NCBI GenBank assembly: GCA_021783725.1
Contig: JAJXTN010000003.1
Span: 1-64,000 of the forward strand
Reading direction: 5' to 3'
Origin: a bacterium
Lineage (GTDB): Bacteria > Patescibacteriota > Saccharimonadia > Saccharimonadales > UBA4665
Length of the DNA stretch: 64,000 nucleotides
Part shown: piece after piece, positions 16,028 to 25,164 of the stretch
Numbering within the stretch: the stretch's first letter is position 1
Layout of the letters: each line of letters begins with the position of its first letter
Translations under genes and position numbers: made by a program
The notes under the pieces: model-generated
Database searches by the model: none
What the model was told of the DNA's origin: nothing
What the model saw: only the letters and a program-made list of their open reading frames with translations

Positions 16028-17527
16028 TCATAAACCTAACTGTTTCTTGATTAATGTCTGGGCTAAACTTGGGTTAGCTTTGCCTTGGCTGAATTTCATG
16101 ACTTGGCCAACTAGGAAACCGATAGCTTTCAACTCTCCATTTTTAACATCTTCAGCAGCTTGAGCATTGTCGGCTATAACTTGCTCAACAATTTTGGCGA
16201 TTTCAGCCTCATCGGAATTTTGAACATAGCCCTGCTGTTCAGCGACGGTTTCAGGCTCAAAGCCTGCATCGTGGAATTTGCCACCTGAGCTTAAATCAAA
16301 TAGTAGTGAGTCAGCGCTGTTGGAGTTTATGGCTTTAGCTTGATTGAATAGCTGATAAACGGCCACAAATTGGTCTGGACTTGGCAAGTCACTATACGTC
16401 ACATGGGCTTCAGTATCTTTCTCAATAGACGTCTGGAAGGCCGCTAGATGACGATTCACCATCCAATTCGCCGCAAACCGAACAGCCTCTGAGTGATTTA
16501 TATCGTGCAGAACTTTGATGTAGGCTTGGCCAGAAGTTGGACTGTCAGCCTCGAGCAGGGTTTCGATGATCTGTTTATCCAGACCAACAGTTGTCAGTTT
16601 GGCGCGAATACCTGTCGGTAGGTCTGGCATTTCGGCACCAATATTAGCCACGTAGTCATCACTAAGCACAATTGGTGGAATGTCCGGATCGGGCATATAG
16701 CGATAGTCATCGGCATTTTCTTTACTACGTTGAGAGAAAGTCCGCTGTTTAGCGTCATCCCAACCGCGTGTCTCCTGAACGACTTTTTCACCTTTTTCTA
16801 ACAACTCTATCTGGCGATTAGTTTCGTATTCCACAGCTTTTTCAACAATTCGGAAACTGTTGAGATTCTTGGTTTCACTCCTAGTGCCGAGTTCGTCGGT
16901 CTGGCTGACGCTGACATTGACGTCAAACCGCATATTGCCGTAGTACAGATTGGCTTCCGACACGTCGGCATATTTCATGCGTAAGTACAGTTCGCGGGCG
17001 TAAGCCTTGGCTTCGGCGGCCGAATGCATATCAGGTTCGCTAACTATTTCCAGTAGTGGCGTGCCGGCCCGATTTAAATCGACTAGACTGTAGTCTTTAC
17101 CGGCCGGATGAGTGCTTTTACCAGCATCCTCTTCTAGATGTGCGCGTGTGATGCCGATGACTTTATCTTGACCGTCGACGTCGATTGTTATCGAACCTTG
17201 ACCAATTATCGGCTCGTCAAACTGACTAATTTGATAACCTTTGGGCAAATCTGGATAGAAATAATGTTTGCGATCAAACTTACTGAAACGTTGAGGTTCA
17301 GTTCCCAGCGCAAAAGCCGCACGGGTTGCTAAATGAACAGCCTCTTCGTTAAGTACTGGTAAAGCCCCCGGTAAGCCAAAACATATATGACTAACTAGAG
17401 TATTCGGTGGTGCCTCTCGGGCATCATTACCAACAGCGGCAAATAACTTGGTATTGGTTTTCAGTTGGACATGACATTCAATACCAATCGTCAACCGATA
17501 CTTACTGCGGACTTCATGGCTAATCAT
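16028..17527 (-). CDS. gatB: Asp/Glu-tRNA amidotransferase subunit B
   Basis: GatB phosphorylates and amidates the misacylated Glu-tRNA(Gln) or Asp-tRNA(Asn) using ammonia channelled from GatA. It has 499 residues; the signature IGIECHVQLKTNTKLF is at the N-terminus, the kinase motif LDLNRAGTPLLEIVSEPD follows, and the helical/YqeY tail ends in VGQVMKFSQGKANPSLAQTL. Its ATG overlaps the stop of the 147-residue gene by 4 nt, so translation is coupled. Confidence 0.97.
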   Translation of the reverse strand: MISHEVRSKYRLTIGIECHVQLKTNTKLFAAVGNDAREAPPNTLVSHICFGLPGALPVLNEEAVHLATRAAFALGTEPQRFSKFDRKHYFYPDLPKGYQISQFDEPIIGQGSITIDVDGQDKVIGITRAHLEEDAGKSTHPAGKDYSLVDLNRAGTPLLEIVSEPDMHSAAEAKAYARELYLRMKYADVSEANLYYGNMRFDVNVSVSQTDELGTRSETKNLNSFRIVEKAVEYETNRQIELLEKGEKVVQETRGWDDAKQRTFSQRSKENADDYRYMPDPDIPPIVLSDDYVANIGAEMPDLPTGIRAKLTTVGLDKQIIETLLEADSPTSGQAYIKVLHDINHSEAVRFAANWMVNRHLAAFQTSIEKDTEAHVTYSDLPSPDQFVAVYQLFNQAKAINSNSADSLLFDLSSGGKFHDAGFEPETVAEQQGYVQNSDEAEIAKIVEQVIADNAQAAEDVKNGELKAIGFLVGQVMKFSQGKANPSLAQTLIKKQLGL

Positions 17528-17967
17528 TTTTCTAATGCCCCCAAGTCTTTTAAAGCTTGGCGAAAACCAGCTAAGGCGTTCAAAATATCAGCTTTTTTGA
17601 GTGTTCGAACGTCTTGACCGACTATCTGATTACGCATTTTATGGCCGTACCAAACGCTATCGTTACTAGATATATCGTGCTGAGCGGCAACTAAGCGTTC
17701 ACCGGTAGTTTTACCTTTATAATGTAAACTTTTCAGCACATCATCTAATAGATTGTCGGCTTCGATAATGGCAATCGGCCAGGTCTTACGCGTAGCACAA
17801 TTTTTCTGTAGTGTTTGCCAGCGGTGAGCAATACGTTGAGTATTAACATTTTTGGTGAATCGGCGGCGTATCGATATTAATATGAACACCAAAACCGCAA
17901 TCACAACCAGACAAGCTGCTGTAATCTCATTAATCTGAGACTGACTAAGAGAGAAGATTAAATTCAT
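17524..17967 (-). CDS. Unknown membrane protein inserted between gatA and gatB
   Basis: A 147-residue protein with one membrane segment at about residues 14-34 (EITAACLVVIAVLVFILISI) and a basic then mixed cytoplasmic domain (ADNLLDDVLKSLHYKGKTTG, LKKADILNALAGFRQALKDL). I do not recognise the family. It overlaps gatA upstream and gatB downstream by 4 nt each (ATGA junctions), so its expression is tied to the amidotransferase although nothing in it suggests tRNA binding. Confidence 0.8.
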   Translation of the reverse strand: MNLIFSLSQSQINEITAACLVVIAVLVFILISIRRRFTKNVNTQRIAHRWQTLQKNCATRKTWPIAIIEADNLLDDVLKSLHYKGKTTGERLVAAQHDISSNDSVWYGHKMRNQIVGQDVRTLKKADILNALAGFRQALKDLGALEK

Positions 17968-19388
17968 TTGATAATTCCTTCAGCTAGCTTAGCAAAAGCT
18001 AGTAAATCGCGGTCATGTCGTTGTTTGGCCATAATTTGTAATCCAACTGGTAAGTTTTGGCTTTCAGCGGCCGGCAGACTGATTGATGGCACGCCGACTA
18101 AGTTAGCGGCCACGGTTAAGATATCGGCCAAATACATCTGCAACGGATCAGCGGTATTAGCACCGATTTTGAAAGCAACCGATGGGGCTGTCGGTCCTAT
18201 CAAAAAGTCCACCTCAGCCAATGCCGAGTCAAATTCGTTAATAAGTTTAGTGCGAACGGTCTGGGCTTTCTTGTAGTAAGCGTCGTAATAACCGCTACTC
18301 AATACATAAGTACCGATCATGATTCGACGCTTAGCCTCTTTGCCGAAACCAATCGACCGCGATTTACCATAACTGTCATCGAGTGATTTAGCTTCTTTAA
18401 ATGAGTAACCATAACGCTGGCCATCGTAGCGACTCAAATTACTGCTAACTTCAGCGGGGCAAATAATGTAATAAACCGCCAAAGCCGCAGGTAGACTCGG
18501 CAGACTAACTTCGATTATTTCAGCTCCAGCTCGTTTGAGTTGGTCAATCGCTTGCTCAATACTTTTTCGTACCCCAGGTTCCAGGCCTTCACCCATGTAT
18601 TCTTTGACCACCCCGACTTTACGACCTTTGATAGCACCACTAAAAGCAGAATAATCGGCTGTATCGCGTTCAATAGTTGTACCGTCGAGATCGTCTCGCC
18701 CAGCCATTACATCAAGCACTAGGGCGGCGTCTTCTACCGTTCGAGCCAGTGGACCAATCACATCGGTACTACTAGCCATCGCCACCACGCCGGAGCGACT
18801 TACTAAGCCATAGGTAGGTTTATAGCCAACAATACCAGTAAAACTAGCTGGTAAACGTATTGAGCCACCAGTATCGGTACCGAGAGCAAACGGTGCCATG
18901 GTTAGTGCTACAGCCGCCGCTGACCCACCAGAACTTCCACCCGGCACCCGAGTTGGGTCCCGAGGATTTAAGGTTGTGCCAAAATCGCTGTTTTCAGTCG
19001 ATGAACCGTGGGCAAAAGCGTCAAGATTGGCTTTAGCGACACATATCGCACCTTCGGCTTCCAAACGATTGATTGCTGTTGCCTGATAAGGCGCATTAAA
19101 GCCTTTCAAAATGTTACTGGCGGCCGTCGTCTCAGCACCAAACACCAAGAAATTGTCCTTGGCGATGAACGGTACACCGGCTAGGCGGCCAATCGCCTCA
19201 CCAGCTTTTACTCTGTCGTCGATTTGTTTTGCTCGTTCACGAGCTCGGTTAGCCAGCGTAGCAATAATAGCGTTAAATTGTTGGTTGGTTTCGATGGTCT
19301 CGAGAGCTTGGTTTACTAGTGATAAGGCCGATACCGCACCAGTTTGGACGTCATTAGCAATATCGTTGATAGATTTCCAAGCTGTCAT
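17964..19388 (-). CDS. gatA: Asp/Glu-tRNA amidotransferase subunit A
   Basis: The amidase-signature subunit that releases ammonia from glutamine. In 474 residues the Ser-cisSer-Lys machinery is visible: Lys in PFIAKDNFLVFG, the Gly/Ser-rich VPGGSSGGSAAAVA and TDTGGSIRLPASFTGIVGYK. It follows gatC by 2 nt. With GatB and GatC it makes the indirect Gln/Asn-tRNA route, which is common in CPR genomes. Confidence 0.97.
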   Translation of the reverse strand: MTAWKSINDIANDVQTGAVSALSLVNQALETIETNQQFNAIIATLANRARERAKQIDDRVKAGEAIGRLAGVPFIAKDNFLVFGAETTAASNILKGFNAPYQATAINRLEAEGAICVAKANLDAFAHGSSTENSDFGTTLNPRDPTRVPGGSSGGSAAAVALTMAPFALGTDTGGSIRLPASFTGIVGYKPTYGLVSRSGVVAMASSTDVIGPLARTVEDAALVLDVMAGRDDLDGTTIERDTADYSAFSGAIKGRKVGVVKEYMGEGLEPGVRKSIEQAIDQLKRAGAEIIEVSLPSLPAALAVYYIICPAEVSSNLSRYDGQRYGYSFKEAKSLDDSYGKSRSIGFGKEAKRRIMIGTYVLSSGYYDAYYKKAQTVRTKLINEFDSALAEVDFLIGPTAPSVAFKIGANTADPLQMYLADILTVAANLVGVPSISLPAAESQNLPVGLQIMAKQRHDRDLLAFAKLAEGIIK

Positions 19389-19390
19389 TG

Positions 19391-19684
19391 TTACCCCAAC
19401 ATCCGTTTGACTTTGATCTGATTGCCGAGTGTCTCAGGAACATTAGCCAATAAATCACTGGTTTTATAGCCATAGTCACGAATTTCATCTTGACGGGTTA
19501 CGTGGGTAAGGCCAGTGACTTGGTTGGTCGGCTGAAGACCGTCAACATCAATATTTTGGAGCATTTCGACATACTGCAGGATCTCGCTTAACTCGCCAGT
19601 AAACTCCGCAACTTCGGCTTCAGATAAATCCAAGCGGGCTAATCGAGCCAATTTTAAAACATCGTTTTTCGAAAGTTGTGCCAT
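19391..19684 (-). CDS. gatC: Asp/Glu-tRNA amidotransferase subunit C
   Basis: A 97-residue subunit that wraps and stabilises GatA. The N-terminal helix KLARLARLDLSEAEVAEF and the tail motif TGLTHVTRQDEIRDYGYKTS are typical. First gene of the gatCA-x-B-galU block. TATACT (19693-19698) lies 7 nt before the ATG on the minus strand, so the mRNA is probably leaderless. Confidence 0.95.
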   Translation of the reverse strand: MAQLSKNDVLKLARLARLDLSEAEVAEFTGELSEILQYVEMLQNIDVDGLQPTNQVTGLTHVTRQDEIRDYGYKTSDLLANVPETLGNQIKVKRMLG

Positions 19685-19988
19685 TTGCTTCAGTATAACA
19701 CCCTAGAGCGCCCCTGTGCCAGTTGTAAAATTATCGATATTAGTTTAATATTATTCTCAGGTGCGTAATAGTTAACCGAGCATTTTGGTTGTAAGCAACC
19801 ATCGATAACATAGCAGAACTGACAAGTAGCCCAAGTTCTCATAGATTCAAAATTAAATCTTGAGATTTTAGGCTTCATAAACAAGCTATAACCACCGCCA
19901 TATATTAATTTTGTCGTGCCGTCGAAAAAGCGGTGGCTACGGCATTTTAGGTGGAACCGCTGTTTCACACTTTAGAAAGGAGCCTCCT
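19685..19988. other. Divergent spacer between gatC and the Rpf-like gene; possible 62-aa minus frame
   Basis: The stretch carries the gatC -10 (19693-19698) and the leader of the Rpf-like gene. A minus-strand frame from ATG 19878 to 19690 (62 residues, containing WATCQFCYVIDGCLQPKC) has TATAGC 6 nt before its ATG and paired cysteines, but overlaps the gatC promoter; I regard it as uncertain. On the plus strand AGCGGT (about 19929) can pair with ACCGCT (about 19956) just before the ribosome-binding site, so the leader may be structured. Confidence 0.35.
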
Positions 19989-20585
19989 ATGGAAGGACTC
20001 GCTAAATATCAACTTAAATTGCCCGTGGCTGTGGTGTTGGGCGCCAGTTTACTGGCCTATACTGTCGAAAGCGGTACTGATCCTATGGCTTATGCGGCGG
20101 CGACCGTGGTGTCGCCAATCGACCAAGCGGCCCAACCAACGCCACCGTCTACTGAGGTAGTGCTCGACAGTTACGCTCAAGAGCTTGGCGCTGCCAAATT
20201 ATCCTCATTGGCAATGTCTAACAAAGTCGTGTTGATTAAAACTGCGTCACCATCAGCCAAAGACACCAAGCCTAATACTACTGCCAAATATTCCGCGGCT
20301 AGCCACTATAGTCCTCAACGGGCAAACTGGCTTTACAAACTTGGCCTATGCGAATCGGGCAATAATCCGAAAATTAACACTGGCAATGGCTATTCGGGGA
20401 CCTATCAATTCTCGCCACCAACTTGGAATAGCTTACATACCGGTTATAAATATGCCTACCTAGCACCACCCAGCGTCCAAGACGCGGCAATCATTGCCAA
20501 CACTCTCCGGTCTAGCGATGGTTTAGCTAGTCAGAATCCTGGCTGTTATGCCTCACAGCATCTCAGCAAATTTCCGCCAAAATAG
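19989..20585 (+). CDS. Resuscitation-promoting-factor-like / lysozyme-fold secreted protein
   Basis: A 198-residue protein: N-terminal hydrophobic segment (LPVAVVLGASLLAYTV, residues 12-27) acting as signal or anchor, a Pro/Ser/Thr-rich linker, and a C-terminal transglycosylase-like domain (WLYKLGLCESGNNPKINTGN, then YSGTYQFSPPTW) with the catalytic Glu in CESG and a partner Cys near the end. This matches the Rpf-like domain known mainly from Actinobacteria, which cuts peptidoglycan. The start at 19989 is fixed by GAAAGGAG upstream. It probably acts on the cell's own wall or on the host's. Confidence 0.85.
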   Translation: MEGLAKYQLKLPVAVVLGASLLAYTVESGTDPMAYAAATVVSPIDQAAQPTPPSTEVVLDSYAQELGAAKLSSLAMSNKVVLIKTASPSAKDTKPNTTAKYSAASHYSPQRANWLYKLGLCESGNNPKINTGNGYSGTYQFSPPTWNSLHTGYKYAYLAPPSVQDAAIIANTLRSSDGLASQNPGCYASQHLSKFPPK

Positions 20586-20587
20586 TT

Positions 20588-22558
20588 CTATTTGGCTTGT
20601 TTGGCTTTGATGTCAGCGATAATATCACGCAGTTCGGCGGCCGTTTCAAACTGTAAGTTGGCGGCGGCTAATTCCATTTGCGAGCTTAGATCTTTTATCA
20701 GACTGCCGTATTCGTCGGCTGGAATCTTCTTGAGATCGATTTTGACGCGTTTAGCTTCTTCCGATAGTTCCGGTCGCATACCGGCTTCAACTGCCCTAGA
20801 TATACCGGTCGGCGTGATATTGTGCTGTTGGTTGTAAGCTTGCTGGATTTCGCGGCGGCGATCGGTTTCGTCAATCGTTGCTCGCATGCTGTCAGTAATA
20901 TGATCAGCATACATGATGACATGACCTTCTTGGTGACGAGCAGCTCGTCCGACAGTTTGAATCAATGCCTGGCGGCTTCTTAAGAATCCTTCTTTATCAG
21001 CGTCGAGAATAGCCACTAGCGACACTTCTGGCAAATCCAAACCCTCACGCAGTAAATTAATTCCAACCAGGACGTCGTAGACGCCTAAACGTAAATCACG
21101 CAATATATCGGTTCGATCCAGAGTATCAACGTCGCTGTGTAAATATGCAACTTTGATATTCAATTCTTGTAAATACTCGGCTAGGTCTTCGCTCATGCGT
21201 TTAGTTAGAGTTGTTACTAGCACGCGTTGGTGCTTAATCACGGCTGATCTAATTTCGCCGATTAGGTCGTCTATCTGGCCTTCAACCGGCCGAATTTCAA
21301 TCGGCGGGTCAAGTAGGCCAGTCGGGCGAATAACCTGTTGAGCCGGCGGTGGCGAATGGCTCAACTCATATTCAGCCGGCGTGGCGCTAACATATACCAC
21401 TTGGTTGATGTGTCGCTCAAATTCGGTGAATGTCAGAGGTCGGTTATCGAGAGCACTCGGCAATCGAAATCCATGTTCAACTAGCACTTCTTTGCGGGCC
21501 CGGTCACCGTTATACATACCGCGAACTTGTGGAATCGACATATGTGACTCGTCAACCAGCAAAAGATAGTCGTCTGGGAAATAATCGAGGAGAGTTGCCG
21601 GTTGTTCACCTGGTTCACGATTAGTCAAATAGCGTGAATAATTCTCAATCCCCTTAACGAAGCCGGTTTCTTGGAGCATTTCTAGATCAAACCGGGTTCG
21701 TTGTTGTAGTCGCTGGATCTCCAATAACTTGCCTTCGGACTTAAACTGACTAATTCGCTGGTCTAATTCAGCCTCGATCTGACCTAAAGCCACTTTTAAC
21801 TTTTCCTGAGGAGTAACGTAGTGACTGCTAGGGTAAATCTTGAAGTCATTTAATTTAGCCAATATCTCACCGGTCAGCGGATCAATTTTGGTGATGCGGT
21901 CAATCTCATCGGCGTTAAATTCGATACGATAAGCTAGTTCTTCACCTGCCGGATAGACATCAACGACATCTCCCCTGACCCGAAAAGTACCTCGATGAAA
22001 ATCAATGTCATTACGTTGATACTGGATATCGGTTAATTGACGCAGGAATTTGTCGCGGACTCGGCGCTCGCCGGCAACTAGGCTAATCGAAAGACCATTG
22101 TAATCTTCGACCGAACCTATACCGTAAATACAACTAACACTGGCCACGATTATCACATCTTTGCGGCTTAGCAAAGAGTCGGTAGCCGCGTGTCGTAACC
22201 GATCAATTTCTTCATTAATCTGACTGTCTTTTTCAATATAAGTATCGCTACGCGGAATATAGGCTTCTGGCTGATAATAATCAAAGTAGCTGACGAAGTA
22301 ATGGACGGCGTTATCGGGAAAATAGTGTCGAAATTCATTATACAGCTGGGCGGCTAAGGTTTTGTTATGGCTTAATATCAACGTTGGTCGCTGAACATTC
22401 TGTATCAAATTGGCCATGGTAAATGTCTTGCCCGAACCAGTCACACCTAGTAAAGTTTGATGTTTTAAACCGGCTTGCAGTCCTTGAGTCAATTGAGCAA
22501 TCGCCGTCGGCTGATCGCCGGTAGGCGCATAATCACTCTGTAGCTTGAATTTATCCAC
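20588..22558 (-). CDS. uvrB: UvrABC excinuclease subunit B
   Basis: Damage-verifying helicase of nucleotide excision repair, 656 residues. Walker A ([17 protein letters not shown]) is near residue 36; the beta-hairpin region ([18 protein letters not shown]), DESH box ([18 protein letters not shown]), helicase motif VI ([20 protein letters not shown]) and the C-terminal UVR domain are all present. The start codon is GTG at 22558, 6 nt after TACAAT on the minus strand. It converges on the Rpf-like gene with 2 nt between stops. Confidence 0.97.
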   Translation of the reverse strand: MDKFKLQSDYAPTGDQPTAIAQLTQGLQAGLKHQTLLGVTGSGKTFTMANLIQNVQRPTLILSHNKTLAAQLYNEFRHYFPDNAVHYFVSYFDYYQPEAYIPRSDTYIEKDSQINEEIDRLRHAATDSLLSRKDVIIVASVSCIYGIGSVEDYNGLSISLVAGERRVRDKFLRQLTDIQYQRNDIDFHRGTFRVRGDVVDVYPAGEELAYRIEFNADEIDRITKIDPLTGEILAKLNDFKIYPSSHYVTPQEKLKVALGQIEAELDQRISQFKSEGKLLEIQRLQQRTRFDLEMLQETGFVKGIENYSRYLTNREPGEQPATLLDYFPDDYLLLVDESHMSIPQVRGMYNGDRARKEVLVEHGFRLPSALDNRPLTFTEFERHINQVVYVSATPAEYELSHSPPPAQQVIRPTGLLDPPIEIRPVEGQIDDLIGEIRSAVIKHQRVLVTTLTKRMSEDLAEYLQELNIKVAYLHSDVDTLDRTDILRDLRLGVYDVLVGINLLREGLDLPEVSLVAILDADKEGFLRSRQALIQTVGRAARHQEGHVIMYADHITDSMRATIDETDRRREIQQAYNQQHNITPTGISRAVEAGMRPELSEEAKRVKIDLKKIPADEYGSLIKDLSSQMELAAANLQFETAAELRDIIADIKAKQAK

Positions 22559-22581
22559 CCCTTAATTGTAGCAAGTTTGCA

Positions 22582-23211
22582 TCAAGAACTAGGCACGGCT
22601 TCAAGAGTTTTCTCAGCGGTCACAAAGCCGGCCCGCGGCTGTTGAGCATTCATAATCTTTTGGGCGGCCGTATTCGAGCTGTCGAAACAGCCAGCTTGAG
22701 TGCCCAGAAAACCATAATGATATTTGCCAATTTTGATATTGCCCGGCGGATTGTCGCCGGACGAAGCTTGAGACGCCGCCTGGTATTCAGCTTCAGTTTG
22801 ACGATATATGGCCCCAATCGATGTTGCCAGTGGAGCACAACTAGGAGCGACAGCGACTAATGATTTGGTCGACAAATAAGCTGAAGTTGTTTCATTCGGA
22901 GCGAAAGCATAGTAGGCGTCAGCCAGCTCTGGACTCAGTTTCATGCGCACGCCCCATTCTTTTATGACCAGATATTGATCGGTCGAAGCAGTCGCTACTG
23001 GCTTCACCGTGGTGGCGGTAGTCGAAGATGTGGTTTTACGTTTGATCAATTGGTTCGTCGATGAGGCTACAGCCTTCAGGCTGTTATTGGTCTGGTTATA
23101 ACTGCGCCAAACGTAATAGCCAGTACCACCGATGATGCCAGCCATTAAAACTATTAGTAATAACTCGAGAATCCCGAAACCCGATTGGCTAGACTTAATC
23201 GATGTCGGCAT
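22582..23211 (-). CDS. Type IV prepilin-like protein
   Basis: A 209-residue protein with a short basic/polar leader and the prepilin motif G-FGILE (Gly-Phe cleavage site with Glu at +5) followed by a hydrophobic helix (LLLIVLMAGIIGGTGYYVW). The globular C-terminal domain has three cysteines (SCAPLA, AGCFDSS) that could form a disulfide outside. It is probably a pilin or pseudopilin for the PilB-type machine. The start is supported by AAAGGAG. It is last in a three-gene transcript with the LOG-like gene and the 414-residue unknown. Confidence 0.75.
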   Translation of the reverse strand: MPTSIKSSQSGFGILELLLIVLMAGIIGGTGYYVWRSYNQTNNSLKAVASSTNQLIKRKTTSSTTATTVKPVATASTDQYLVIKEWGVRMKLSPELADAYYAFAPNETTSAYLSTKSLVAVAPSCAPLATSIGAIYRQTEAEYQAASQASSGDNPPGNIKIGKYHYGFLGTQAGCFDSSNTAAQKIMNAQQPRAGFVTAEKTLEAVPSS

Positions 23212-23222
23212 ATTTACTCCTT

Positions 23223-23795
23223 TTATTGATATAAGCTAAGGTACTTAGCGTGTTCCTTGTCAAGATGTTTGACCATTTCGGCAATCAATTTATCAGGCGA
23301 ATCGTTAAATAGGACCGTTGTGCCCCGACGTAATGGCTGAGCCATATCAAGTAAAGTGTGAATCTCATCACCTATGCCACCAGCGCCGGACAAAAAACCG
23401 ATTGGTTTATCGGCTTCGATAGCGATGGTGAATTCGTGTAAGGTACCGATTCGGCCACCAATACTGATAACCGCGTCACTCGATGTTATCAACAGCGTAT
23501 CGCGACCAACGTAGTGCAGACCGGTATACAGTATGTTGTCGTAAGCCAAGGTCGGCAAACGGTATTTCATGACGTGTTCAATCTTACTACTAGCCGGGCT
23601 AAGCCCGACACTCATTTTTCCACCCGCCTGTTTGTAAGCTTCGGCAGCATAATTAGGTAAGCCGATAGTTGCGCCAGTCAGCAGACTGTGACCAGACCGA
23701 GCAATCGCCGCGCCCAACTCAGCGGCCAGTATTCGCCCTTCTTCGACGCTATCGCCTTTAGCGGCTCCGGATACACAAATTTGATACAATCCCAC
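23223..23795 (-). CDS. LOG/DprA-like Rossmann-fold nucleotide-binding protein
   Basis: About 190 residues with the lysine-decarboxylase-like (LOG/TIGR00725) fold: ICVSGAAKG at the N-terminus, GHSLLTGATIGLPNYAAEAY, then ISIGGRIGTLHEFTIAIEAD, which corresponds to the PGGxGTxxE nucleotide-binding motif. Proteins with PGGxGTxxE release cytokinin-type bases from nucleotides; whether this one is active is unclear because the motif is altered (IGGRIGTLHE). The start is GTG 23795 or TTG 23789, after AAGGGG; a longer frame would run into the upstream gene. Confidence 0.75.
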   Translation of the reverse strand: MGLYQICVSGAAKGDSVEEGRILAAELGAAIARSGHSLLTGATIGLPNYAAEAYKQAGGKMSVGLSPASSKIEHVMKYRLPTLAYDNILYTGLHYVGRDTLLITSSDAVISIGGRIGTLHEFTIAIEADKPIGFLSGAGGIGDEIHTLLDMAQPLRRGTTVLFNDSPDKLIAEMVKHLDKEHAKYLSLYQ

Positions 23796-23802
23796 CCCTT
23801 TT

Positions 23803-25047
23803 CTAGGCCTTAGCTGGCACTGCCAGCAGTTTAGGCTCAAGTTGTCTTAAAACCGTCTGTTCCACTGTATCATGATTTAAATATTCTAACAGTAGTTCAT
23901 GCCATAAAGATCGCTTGAATGCCTGAGTTAGGCGCTTTTCGAATGGTAGATTGTTGCAGACATTAAGCGCCGCATCAACTAGATTTAACGATACCGGCTG
24001 ATGTTTATGCATGAGGCCGAGATGTGAGCTATCTAGCCAGAACTCGAGGCTCGGTTCAATATTGATTAAGTCGTGTTCAATCGCTCGCCACGACATGTCT
24101 TCTTGGCGAACATGTGGCCCGAATATTTCTTCGCGGAACCGCTCACCAATCTGACCATAATAACGATGGATTAAATGCCACGGCACCGATTGATCGAGTA
24201 AAGCTGAACTTAATGAAGGTTCATCAACCACCACCGTCCGAACCATATTGCCAAAATCTGGTCGCACCTGACAGATTTTCAGAAAACTACTACAGGCCCG
24301 AATATCATTAATCTCGTGCAAGGCAAGACTTAAACTAGCCGTAACTACCCCTGCTGGAATCTGAGACGGTAAAGGCAACAAGATAATCGTCCCGAATTCT
24401 TTAAAACTGATCAAATTGTGTCGTTTTTGATCAACCGTCTTGTGGGCCAATGCTTGCCAACGTTTTGAATCAGCATGAATGACGGCGATTTTGCGGTCTT
24501 CGAAGTCTGAAGCTTTCAATTTCTTATAGCTATCAAGTAGTTGATGATGCCATGAACTATTTTCCGCCAACCAACTAGCGGCCAATATCAACGCCGGCTT
24601 TTCGTGCTTTAGAAACGACTCTAACGAACGATAGCCTAGGGCTTTCATAGTCTTTTTGGGTGGATTCTTTTTAATTAAACTTTTGAGGCTAGTGGCTTTG
24701 AGTGCAAAGCAATTCGTTTTGTCCGATAAATTGGCCAGAAAATGAGTCATACCGGCTACAACATCAGCTTCGGCAGATATATGCTTAGCGGCTGTAGTTC
24801 TGAGGGTTTTAACCAATCGCGCGTCATCAGCTTTAAGCTTTTCAGCCAACACATGGTACAGTTCTTCAGCCGTCGTGTCTTTAGGATCAAGCCCTAAGGC
24901 CTGCAGTTTTTGAGCCGTTTGGCGTTGAATACGTGACGATAGACGAATGTCATTGCTGGGATTACCATTAGCCCGTTCAAGGTTCTGTAAGCCCAGCCGA
25001 AATGCTGGTTCGGGCGCTTGGAGGGCTTCAGACAAAAATCGGGTCAC
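23803..25047 (-). CDS. Unknown protein, 414 aa
   Basis: I do not recognise this protein. It is soluble and mostly helical at the N-terminal third (TAQKLQALGLDPKDTTAEEL, resembling a helical-repeat or HhH segment), then an alpha/beta part with IAVIHADSKRWQALAHKT and LISFKEFGTIILLPLPS. The start is GTG 25047 with GAGGA seven bases upstream. It is first in a transcript with the LOG-like and prepilin genes (8 nt gap to the former). No catalytic motif is evident. Confidence 0.75.
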   Translation of the reverse strand: MTRFLSEALQAPEPAFRLGLQNLERANGNPSNDIRLSSRIQRQTAQKLQALGLDPKDTTAEELYHVLAEKLKADDARLVKTLRTTAAKHISAEADVVAGMTHFLANLSDKTNCFALKATSLKSLIKKNPPKKTMKALGYRSLESFLKHEKPALILAASWLAENSSWHHQLLDSYKKLKASDFEDRKIAVIHADSKRWQALAHKTVDQKRHNLISFKEFGTIILLPLPSQIPAGVVTASLSLALHEINDIRACSSFLKICQVRPDFGNMVRTVVVDEPSLSSALLDQSVPWHLIHRYYGQIGERFREEIFGPHVRQEDMSWRAIEHDLINIEPSLEFWLDSSHLGLMHKHQPVSLNLVDAALNVCNNLPFEKRLTQAFKRSLWHELLLEYLNHDTVEQTVLRQLEPKLLAVPAKA

Positions 25048-25164
25048 GTTCTTTTCCTCAAATTTTTATTACATAGCTAGCATTAACTACTTAAAGATTA
25101 CCATAAGCAGGTCCCTTTAATAAAGACTAGCTTTACTAGTGGCGATGTATCAGCCATCTGAAAC

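Noticed and set aside
19690-19968. 92-codon minus-strand frame upstream of gatC
   Set aside because: The long version runs through the leader of the Rpf-like gene and has no start signal; only a shorter 62-codon version remains conceivable and is noted at low confidence.
19700-19988. c-di-AMP riboswitch before the Rpf-like gene, as in Actinobacteria
   Set aside because: The conserved core sequences of the ydaO class are not recognisable; only a simple hairpin is seen.
23796-23840. Longer start for the LOG-like gene
   Set aside because: It would overlap the upstream gene and adds residues (CWQCQLRPRKG) not seen in the family.
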